From the NCBI GenBank assembly GCA_034698045.1, contig JAQGAU010000880.1, positions 1 to 22,969 on the forward strand: DNA of 22,969 bases, in the 5' to 3' direction. The stretch is from Paramacrobiotus richtersi (Eukaryota; Tardigrada; Eutardigrada; Parachela; Macrobiotidae). The notes beneath the pieces are model-generated. The model ran no database searches. It had not been told where the DNA came from and saw only the letters and a list, made by a program, of their open reading frames with translations. A program made the translations under genes and the position numbers. This document shows, piece by piece, positions 10,553 to 19,608 of the stretch (position 1 is the stretch's first letter; each line of letters starts with the position of its first letter).

Positions 10553-11415
10553 GACAAATCAGGCGGTCATCCTTTCAGGAATAGGTAAGTTAAAAAATCA
10601 CAGAACAAAGTCTGGACCTGATGTAGTTTCCAGCAAAAACGCCATTGCTGTACGAATCAACAAATTGCAGAGAATGAAAATCCCGCCAGGCCGTCTTCTT
10701 GAGCATATGAAAGAAGCAGAAAGAGAACACGCGAGAATATGCAGGCATTCACGTACTTGCCGTCACTCGTTTGATATTAGCCAGGTCAGTATTTCTGCGC
10801 ACAGATGAAAATAGCCACTTTCTGCGCATCGGTTTGACACGATAACATACATTCCGCTGGTCGATTTCTTGGAAAGCTATTCTTTTGAAACGATTTTCGG
10901 TTGCGGATGCAGGTACACCCTCATTTGTCTCGCTCTCTCTAGTAACCGTGCAACGCTAGTTACACAAATTTCGACTTTCTTCCAGAAATCTAATAGACAG
11001 GCCAACGTCGCCATCTTCCGTGAAAGGAAGGAAGTGTCTGCACTCGAGTTCTGATGCATGTAGCGAGTGACCCTGAATGGCTGCAAATCAAAGCAATTTT
11101 ACTTTGTATATGACTTTTAATCGTACAGTACTTTGTCGGAAGGAGAAAATATAATGACAGTTTCAGCAAGCGATACATCTGATCACTCGAGTTTTCACGA
11201 AGAAAACCGAAGAAACGCTTAGATACAATGCCCATAGTTATATCTGGCATGATCACCGAATAATGGTCCGAATTGAATCTTAAAATGCCATTAAACAATG
11301 GAGTTGCGAACCAAAGGTAAGTAGGACAAAGGAAAGTGAATACAAATACTAGTACTACTGCTATCTGGAAAAAGCCAACGTAACTGTACTGATAAACAGC
11401 AAGTACAACCATGTT
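10553..11415. other. Region between copies D and C, no gene firmly recognised
   Basis: It should hold the copy D promoter. Two frames are worth recording without a function: a minus-strand frame at 10990-11412 (140 aa from an ATG) with a strongly hydrophobic N-terminal stretch (FFQIAVVLVFVFTFL), starting three bases past the shifted stop of copy C exon 7; and a plus-strand frame from the ATG at 10551 to 10808, basic and helix-prone (LLEHMKEAEREHARI). Neither has a recognisable domain, and both may be chance. Confidence 0.3.
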
Positions 11416-13080
11416 TTATATCGGAACCCGGAGCAAACAAATGAAACAACAATGTGGTCCTCTGGAGATTTCCCGGCATATCTGACAACAGATCTCAAGG
11501 GCCCGTAACCACGGCTTTGACCATCGTGACCATAACATCGCCAAATATGCAATCGTCTCCCGTGTTTCCTGCACCTGCGGCGATTCTTGACCACACAGCT
11601 TCGCGAAAATGACCCGTGCTTCTTTACAGTATCCCACCAGATCGCAGAGTCGCCAACGAACACCGGCACCAGCCGGGCGAATGCGGAATTGCGGGTGAAG
11701 TGGTAATGTCCGTCATTTGTGGTCGACTCTTTTTGCAGACACTTGTGCTGGTACTGGGCAATGTTAAGTATGTAAAGGCCACGCTCGAGATGGTATTTGG
11801 GTATAATAATGCTGAAAAGCATAAATATCACTGTTACATGTACAGAGTCTGTCTTTTCTTGAGCTAGTGATAGCAATCACACACTGACAATGAAAAAATT
11901 AATCAGATACCTAATCTCTTGCTCGTTCCGGTTTAAACTCCTGCATTCCCTTAAGAAGGCCTACTACGACCCAGTGGTCAATCTAGATTGATCAATAGGG
12001 ATGACAAGCAATGAAGCAATGACAAGCATTTTCATTTGTTAACCAACTCTATTATGCTTCGAATTCGATACCTGGCTTTTGAATTACACCCGTTTGACCC
12101 TTTGCTTTTGATTAATGAATAGCTTTACTCTGCCGCACTGTGATTGTATCCGCTTACGTTTAATATCAGCTGAGAAAACCGACTTCGCAGCGAAGTCTTC
12201 GCTGATCAAATCTAGGCTAACACTTTCTTACCGCATGCATCCGATCAGTTCCTGGTGCAGCTTCCACGCATCCTCATATTTCCCTTCGGCCTCGTACTGT
12301 AGCGCCAACTCCCAACCAAAGACAAAGCGCATATGAGCATCAGCACACAAAATACCGCTAGTGTCAATCTCTTCCAGGAGCGCGCGCTACTGTCGCAGTC
12401 TCCCCTCATTACTCCAGTATTCCACCTCGGCACAGTCCGTGATCAGTTCGTAATTACTTGTCCGAAAAACGCTGAAACTGCTCTAGACGGTCAGAATTGA
12501 TCACACCGCACCGTGGACACGGATCCAACGAACGCTGATCACTCGGTAAACGTTCCAAACAGCCAGCCGTTGTGCATTTCAGTGGATTGGTTTCCGCTTC
12601 CTAAGCAGTAGATGCAATGCAATTTTGCCCGCGAAATGGACGATGCGACTGACACTACAGTGTAAAAAAAGTTTCTATTCAGATGTAATACTAACATATT
12701 CCGGTGAGCACTTGTGACAGATGCACTGGTAACCGTTCCGGTCGGCGAACACAAAACGGCGTTCCACCCGCGTCAAGTAGAACGGGATCAAGATGCGTAC
12801 ACAAGTGTGCAGCTAAAAAGAGCAAGTTATCATATAAAAGCGGCATCAAGCATTCCATGCTGTCACAATTCTCTGCGCTTTTTCAACTGATGTGTCACGG
12901 CGAATCGATCTCCTACCAAATTCTACTTTCCCAAGCATTCCAGAAAACTGCTGGGACCTGTGGCTGCCGAATCAGATCTGTCCAATCCGGGACTGATCAT
13001 CGGGAATCTAGAGAGGAGACGAAAAAATGGCGCAGGCAAATAGCCTTGACTAACTGCAATGGACGTACCACTTGCGAAAT
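11416..13080 (-). pseudogene. SMYD-like gene copy C, 5'-truncated degenerate pseudogene
   Basis: This copy is closest to copy B. Recognisable parts: the last bases of exon 3 (13063-13079), a shortened exon 4 (12926-13007, opening FPMISPGLDRSD like FPLISPGLDKSD in B), exon 5 (12696-12812, 39 codons, open, with CICHKC), exon 6 (12232-12600) and exon 7 (11416-11811). Exons 1-2, with the MYND finger, are missing; a foldback element lies just upstream. Lesions: exon 4 loses everything after about ECLGK, including the SET core; exon 6 has TAA at 12454-12456 with a local insertion that shifts the frame, then TAG at 12387-12389 where B has CAG; exon 7 has a one-base loss near 11633-11640, where B reads IWMGYCKEA. 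Splice sites of exons 5-7 are still good. It cannot encode a SMYD-like protein, but could be transcribed. Confidence 0.85.
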
Positions 13081-13224
13081 AGGCTCCCTGTAGAAGTTAG
13101 TGATGTTCTGATGTGTGGTGTGTATGCATCCAGACTTGGTATGTCCCGCTCGGGTTTGTCTGATTTCGAACTAAATACGATACAATTATCATACAATTTA
13201 CAATTGTTTGATAAAAGTACTCAC
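13081..13224. other. Junction between copy C relic and tRNA-like/foldback repeats
   Basis: Homology to SMYD-like exon 3 fades here and no exon 1 or 2 sequence is found. This is where the 5' half of copy C was lost. Confidence 0.4.
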
Positions 13225-13245
13225 GGTGGGAATCGAACCCACACC
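13225..13245 (-). repeat. tRNA-like T-arm with Pol III B box
   Basis: On the minus strand this reads a stem GTGGG, a seven-base loop TTCGATT and a stem CCCAC, and contains GGTTCGATTCC, an exact Pol III B-box consensus (13229-13239). No matching acceptor stem, D-arm or anticodon arm is found about 60 bases upstream, so it is not a full tRNA gene. It most likely comes from a tRNA-derived SINE or a tRNA fragment carried by the repeat that starts at 13246. Confidence 0.55.
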
Positions 13246-13927
13246 TATGGCTAGATCCGTACACCACAGATTTTTTGGACGCGTTTTTTCGACATGTCGA
13301 AAAATCCTAGTATTTCTAGTATTCGACCGTATTCCGTCAGTAGTCTACAGGTATTCGCTTTCTAATGTTGTATTCCTCATATTCTACCGAATGCGGCAGT
13401 ATTCTCGCAGTATTCTGCTCATATAGCCTTAGTCAATGTTCACTTGTGAAGTGTAGAATACACGCGGAATACCAGCGGAATACAGGCGGAATACATACAG
13501 AATACAGACAGAATACGAAGAATACATACAGATGCCATTGTCCCGCGACATTTTTTAATAACTGGTTATGGTTTGCCTTCCGTATTCTCCGTATTCTGTG
13601 TGTATTCCGCGATGTTTTACAACTTGTTCTGGTATAATGTGCGTATTCTCCGTATTCAACATGTATTCTGTCACCATTCTCGTTGTGTTCCGTTTGCCAG
13701 TTCATTTATTTCTTCTGGAATACGTACGAAATACAAGCGGAATACATAGAGAATACGGGCGGAATACGGGAGAATACGTACAAAATACCAAACACGCATA
13801 GCCGAATATCGAAGAATACAATCCGAATACTGGGAGAATACATGTGGAATACGCGGGGAGTACGAGGAATACAGAGCTCCAAAAAAACGCGTCCAGAAAC
13901 GTTGTGGTGTACGGACCTCGCCATATC
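13246..13927. mobile_element. Foldback (MITE-like) element of alternating GTATTC/GAATAC blocks
   Basis: The ends are inverted repeats: the left end (13246-13289) and the reverse complement of the right end (about 13880-13927) share TATGGC, TCCGTACACCACA and TTGGACGCGTTTTTT with a few differences. The inside holds dozens of copies of one hexamer in four blocks of alternating direction: GTATTC at about 13318-13412, GAATAC at 13456-13530, GTATTC at 13575-13680, GAATAC at 13718-13872. The whole could fold into large hairpins. The ends start and finish with TA (TATGGC...GCCATA), consistent with a TA target as in Tc1/mariner relatives, though that is inference. Short frames inside it carry only hexamer-encoded repetition and are not genes. 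It lies just upstream of the truncation of copy C. Confidence 0.75.
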
Positions 13928-14153
13928 TAAAAAGTTAGAAAAGTAGATAAAAAGTGCACCTAGTGAGCAACAATTATACTATGTAGTATGTATCGCTGTC
14001 ATTCGTACTCCGCTAGGCACTAACTTTGCTATCCGACAAGACACTGTGTTCATGAACAAAACTCCTAGTTTTGCAACGGACAACACACTGCAACCAGATT
14101 CTGGTGCAAATTCACTCAAAAACAATCTGATCATCTACAGATCTCCCGGGGCA

Positions 14154-16492
14154 TCAGGCACGCAGCATGTCTACAGCGCGCAGCATCGTGCCCATAACAC
14201 CGTTCAAATAATCAAGCAGCGCCTCTATCTCCTTCACCCGCGGCGAATCTTGACCACACATCTTCTCGTAGATGTCCCGTGCTTCTTTACAGTATCCCAT
14301 CCAGATCGGGTAGTCGGCAACGATCATGGGCAGCAGGCGGTGGATGGCGGGATGTCGTGCGAAGTGAAAGAACCCGTCACTTGTGGGCGAACCTTTCTGC
14401 AGATACTGGACCAGGCACAGGCCAGTCTTCAGCAGGCTATGGGCACGATCGGTATGGTATTTTGGCAGGATACGGCTAGAAAAGCACAATCAGTGTCACA
14501 GAGTCCGTATTTTCAAAAGCATATGCAATTTTCTTGTCCAATTCCAAGTTTCAACGAAAAAATTAGTAAAGACACCGATCTCAGATTTCTAACTATATAA
14601 CGATACTTAGATACCTAACGATTCTTTATCACTTCAGTTCGATACCATTGCTACTGCACTTCGCGTACTTCCGAGCCTTCATTTCCTCCTGAGTAACCTC
14701 AAAAAAAAACCATTTCAGCGGACTATTTCTAACGAAAATGGTGACGAATTCCACACTTGATATTTCCGCTTACATTTGCTTTAATTAGCTGCAGATTGAT
14801 AGCATGTTTATACGCGCAAAATCTTACCGTGTGCATGCAATCAGTTCCTCATGCAGCTTCCAAGCGTCCTCATAATTCTCTTCCGCCTCGTACTGTAGCG
14901 CCAACTCCCAACCGAAGACAAAGCGCATATGAGCATCAGCACACAAAATGCCGCTAGCGTCAATCTCTGTCAACAACGCGCGCTGCTGTCGCAGCCTCTC
15001 CTCATCACTCCAGAACTTCCGATCGGCACATCCCCTGATCAATTCATACTTGTCCAAAAAGCACTGAAACTTCTCTAGTCGGTCAGGATTAATCACGCCA
15101 CACTGCTGACACGGAGCCAACGAACGCTGATCACTCGGTAAACGCTCCGCACAGCCAGCCGTTGTGCATGTCAGTGGATTGATTTCAGCTTCCTAAAACA
15201 GTATACCGGCATTTGCAATATAATTTTGAAAGGGAAATGGACGACAGGAATCACAGCATAGTGCATGTGCAGTTTTTATTCAATAATTCAGTTGCACTTA
15301 CATATTCCGGTGTGCACTTTTGGCAGATGCACTGGTAACGGTGCCGTTGTGCGAACAAACCGCGGCGCTCGATCCGCGTTAAGTAAAAAGGATCGCAGAT
15401 GCGTTCACAGTAATGCAACTGAAATGAGCAAGGCAGCATACAAAATCGGCATTGACAAATAACAATAACAGTGTACTCATTTCACATACGTCCCCGGTAG
15501 TCCAGACTGACATTGCTATTCCAGCAGACCGCCGTCATGGTGCGGTGGGGCGCTTGCGGGAAGAGTGCTGCACCGATTCTGCGTTTCACGTCTTTTGGCA
15601 AGACGATAGGAAAGGCGTTCCATTCCACGATGCCAAAGCACTCCAGAAAGCTGCTGGGACCCCTCGCCGCCCAATCGGACTTGTCCAATCCGGGACTGAT
15701 CAGCGGGAACCTGGATGTTTGGAGAAAAAAACGGTGCAGGAACAAAACTGTGAAAATTACACCGAATGTACCATGTGCAAAAGAAGTGGACCTCTTCGGA
15801 GTCCGGATGGCTGGGAAACAAGGATAGAATGTTCTTCACGGATTTTGCTCCCAGTCCTGATACCAGTTTCGGATCGATATCTTTCAGAATCTTTGTTGTA
15901 CCAATTGTCTTCAAAAATACACCATCTCGTAAGCCCAACAAAGGTTTGATGTTTATCATTGCTTACATATCATTATATCAATCTCGTGGACCGTAATATT
16001 AAGTTAATGGTAAGAACCACTCACACATGACCAATAACCAATACGAACTACGTACGAAAACCAATGCATATTAATTTATCATGTCATACCTGAAATTTTC
16101 GTTTGATTTTCGACATGAGTAGCATCATCGCTCCACCGTCAACTGGCCCGACAGGAAACTTCGCTTTCATGTTCTCCACGACAGGCATGCAGACCGCCAG
16201 TCCTTTCAGCATGGCGCATTCCATCTTATGTTCCTTTTTCCAGTCCGCTGTCTAGATATAATTGCAGCTCTGAGGTCTCGCGCGGTTTCCCATGTAAGTT
16301 TCTCACCTGACAACTGGCATCGCAATATCGATGCAGTTTACACCCTGAACAGGTCCGCAGTCCGTCCCGTTCCGTGAAACAATATGCACAGAAATTCTGG
16401 TGTTCGTCCCAGTGGAGGCACCAGACCCACGGTTCGCATGACAGGATCAAATCTCCACTGGCAACCGAGCGGTTCACCGTATGATGATCCAT
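14154..16492 (-). pseudogene. SMYD-like MYND/SET gene copy B, all seven exons but SET region shortened
   Basis: Exons: 16307-16492 (start ATG at 16492, MDHHTVNRSV; the TTG six bases upstream is not used), 16090-16251, 15763-15908 (acceptor inferred), exon 4 from 15710, 15302-15418, 14828-15192, 14154-14475. The MYND finger is intact (FCAYC, TCSGC, YCDASC, then W-x3-H-x3-C). Exon 4 matches other copies up to AVCWNSNVSLDYRGR, then reads TGA at 15482-15484; the segment equal to KFVIHATED...GLSD is gone. The best-looking donor there (GTATGT after 15490) gives phase 1 and a stop early in exon 5. A weaker donor, GTCAGT after 15512, would restore phase 0, give a total of 1497 bases (498 aa) and join SNSN-side residues straight to LHYCERI. 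Exons 5-7 are fully open, with CICQKC, the zinc-ribbon-like Cys quartet and YCKEARDIYEKMCGQ. So it is either a pseudogene or a gene for a protein lacking a SET strand. Confidence 0.7.
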
Positions 16493-17441
16493 TTCCAATG
16501 GAAAATGCTCGCTTCGCGAAATACGCTTTTATCAATTATCATCAAAACACAAACTGATAAACAAGCGTAAAACTCAAAATACAGCACATTGGATTGATCG
16601 GAAAGCCAGCATGAAATCAGAGTATCGATCTTTTTTCTCCAGAGAAGATCCGGATTACGATTCTTTATGACCAAAGCTGCAGGTAATTTGAATAGGCCTG
16701 GCAGAGATGAAAACATAGATCGAAGTGACGAAGTCGGAACCTTCGTGACTCAGAAGCTAGAATTACATTATAACCCAACATAATAGTATAACGAACTGGC
16801 AGCTCGGGCGGCAGCCGCTAGCCATAAGCAGTTGTTTCACGAACGGTCCACTGCGGCATTTTGGGAATAGAAAGTTCCGTTGTCCTTTTTGCATTATCCT
16901 TTTAATTATTAACGAGCGGCTTCGATCCAAGAAACCGCTTTCCACGAGCAGGTGTAGTGCCACTGTAGTATGATAAAAACTACTTATCGATTGAATTCTT
17001 TACAGAAATCTCTCTAAAATCTCTATAAAATCTCTCCCTCGTTCCAAACTTCTATGTACAGATACATCGGTACTCGTACGTCGAAATTTGGAATTAATTG
17101 AGAGTTCTTGATAGTTGATGTCGGTCAACAGACAATTTCTCCAGTTAACTTACGTTTTAGCCGTGCCGGTACTTAATAGACCGTGTGCGTTCCATGTTTC
17201 CGAGTGTTGGACCGATTTATAAATCACCCCTTGGACAGACATTTAGGAAAATGACAAAGAGCAGATGACTTCCCGCGCTTCGCTGCTACTTGTAGGTGCA
17301 AAGGCGGAGCTTCTACCTCGAACACATTAGGGCCTTATATGTGACGGGCTAAACCCGCCCTCCTAGCACATTTGCACATGCTCGATTTATCACATCGACT
17401 GTGCGATTCCCCACTGCCTTACGTTAAAACGATCCAAGGTC

Positions 17442-17447
17442 TATAAA
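17442..17447 (+). promoter_or_regulatory. Candidate TATA box
   Basis: TATAAA is set in a locally GC-richer context, about 100 bases before a pyrimidine-rich AG acceptor-like site at 17530-17550. No recognisable gene follows, so this is only a candidate. Confidence 0.15.
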
Positions 17448-19417
17448 GGCACTGACAGCAGCCGTGTCGACTCGACTAAATTTAATTCATTTCTAATTTG
17501 AACCATTATTAGCTTGCCGACAGAGTGCGATTGTTTTTGTTTTCTTATAGATGCCCTACAAATCAGTTTTTATAATCCGGTATTTAAAACCATTGGATTG
17601 TATGTACTTTTATTAAGATCTGGAAATGACATTCTCGCCCGGGTACCCGGCTGGCTGTTAGCACAGCAGCAACGAAACGCTTCCTACTGCGTGCAGACAG
17701 TTCGGTCGGGTTTTTGGCCGCATTATCACTATTATCTGGCATTTTTTGTTTGCATTACGGCTAAATGGAACAGTGCGTTTTTTTCCTCAGAGAAAGCAGC
17801 TTTGTTGATCGTTTTTTCGATGGCTTTATATACCACGGAAGCCGGGATACCAGGCTGAATAATTGCGCTTCCTTTTTTTGTTACCAGTTAATCACTGTTA
17901 ATGCGACTCTGCTTGCAGGTATCATCAGACTTGTCATACGACAGAAGTTTCTCCGAATTTTTTGACAATTATTTTCTATTAATTTTTAGTAGTGATCCTG
18001 ATGCTATGTGTAGTCTGCGCTGTGCGAACTTCGAACACCACCTTTTTGAAAGTGTATACAGTGAGCGTCTTGAAAGTTTAATAATTCAAATTTCCGATCT
18101 GTTTTGTAACAATTACAACCGTTTTGAAGCCGGATAGCCAGGCTACCTTCAACTCTAATTGTCTTTGGCTACCGTAGCTAAATACCGGAATAATTATACC
18201 TTGTGGCAAAAGAGCCTTTTAAAGAAATGATTTTTAATCAGAATAATCTCTTGCCTGTTTCTCCAGTGCTGGTGCTAACGGAAAATCACTGCAGTAATGC
18301 TGTGTACTGCGGGTTTCTTCGATTTTTTTTCCATTATAGACTGCCTTGTGTTTGTTTGTCATATATACACTATAATAATGTAACTGAATGGGAAAAAAAA
18401 CAAAAAATAAACAAAAAGTGCCTCATGCAGGATGATTAACCGTAAAACAAGCATGCAGCGAAATGAATTTCCGCACAGAAAATCAGCGTCGTCAGGCGAA
18501 CTCGTATGTGTATGTGCATGTACTTATGTGTGTCGGCGCGCAGCGCGCACCTCGCTGCGTTTGACATACAGATTCGTTTTTTTTGGGCGTTTTTTGGTGT
18601 AAATGTCTGTACAACTGGTGATTTATAAATCGGTGTGACACTTGGAAATTGGCAAACGCTCATGGTCTAATGTGTAATGTGTACGTATACTCGTACTAAA
18701 TAGCGATTACTAAATATCAACATACTATGCCTACGTCACAGTAATCAGATCCTTTGCTTACCAGATAGAACAGAAAGGTCACGAACATGATTCGAGATTT
18801 AAGCGCCCTGATTTCACTTGGAGTGAAACTATTACTTCTAATCATTATTCAGGTTATCACTGGCGTAATATTCGGTAGTGTTTAAAACTATTGGCTGGCT
18901 TTTACGGTAGCGGACAATAAATACCAAACTTTTTTCCAGGTTCGCTCATTAAATACAGCTCCAGCTGCACATAATTAGTTGTTGAGACTGTTACTGGTTA
19001 AACATTTGTTTACAGAACACAATCAAATGCTCCAGATACAAATGAAGCCGGATTGCTTAGTATTACGTTACTTACGTACCGGAAATGCCAAATTCATCCA
19101 CCACTCTTTGAAATGTGTTTAGATCAAGTTAGATACGAAAGAGTCGACAATAATGTGTCGCTGCTACAATAATCCACCGCTGACCTGAAGGCGGACTCAC
19201 TTTGACCGAGACCTAGCTATCTTCGTATATGGAGGATTTGGCATCACAGACTTAGTTATTTTATTTCACTGCAAGGCGGGTAGTTCGTTTGCTGCTGCTG
19301 CAGACAATAGTAGCCCGGACGTTTAATCTTCGCAAATGTGTTTTTTATTATGGTAACTACGACTTTAGCGTTTCAACTAATGCAGTTTCAGCTACGCCAC
19401 TGTTAAGTTAACTAACA

Positions 19418-19423
19418 TTTATT
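19418..19423 (-). promoter_or_regulatory. Candidate poly(A) signal for copy A
   Basis: The minus strand reads AATAAA here, about 190 bases past the copy A stop codon. The position suits a 3' UTR, but a hexamer alone is weak evidence. Confidence 0.25.
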
Positions 19424-19608
19424 GTCACCTTTCACTTTCGAATCCAGTATTCGAAACGCACAAATTTTCGTGACAAAACCCGTAGACAACCATAACCGAA
19501 AGCAAATAAATACAATACGTACAATTATTACTCTGACAAGAAGTGTGTTACGTACACGGACACGATACATACACGGATAGACAACTGCCGCGTATAAACT
19601 ACAACATA

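Larger units (their letters stand above)
16493..19608. other. 3.1-kb region upstream of copy B, no gene recognised
   Basis: I found no SMYD-like exon, no recognisable domain and no large repeat. It holds a short direct repeat of AAATCTCT units at about 17003-17037 and a candidate TATAAA at 17442. Plus-strand frames after that, such as the ATG frame at 17901-18137 (78 aa, SEFFDNYFLLIF...), have no assignment. The right end would carry the copy A 3' UTR. Single exons of an unknown multi-exon gene could be hidden here. Confidence 0.4.

Noticed and set aside
10551-10808. Plus-strand gene diverging from copy D
   Set aside because: It has an ATG and a basic helix-like end but no domain; it overlaps the copy D start region and may be chance.
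11361-11876. 171-codon minus-strand open frame
   Set aside because: It is copy C exon 7 read through its frameshift; the second half is out of the family frame.
13225-13300. tRNA gene
   Set aside because: Only the T-arm is canonical; no matching acceptor stem, D-arm or anticodon arm.
13300-13880. Short proteins rich in Y, V and S or R and N, and a CRISPR-like array
   Set aside because: The peptides come from the GTATTC/GAATAC hexamer in several frames; the repeats alternate direction and have no spacers.
14046-14600. 184-codon plus-strand open frame
   Set aside because: It mirrors exon 7 of copy B on the other strand and shows no domain.
15516-15959. 147-codon minus-strand open frame as a single exon
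   Set aside because: It reads through the exon 3 donor of copy B; the second half is out of frame with the SET exon, which uses another frame.
16492-16498. Start of copy B at 16498
   Set aside because: That codon is TTG; the first ATG in frame is at 16492.
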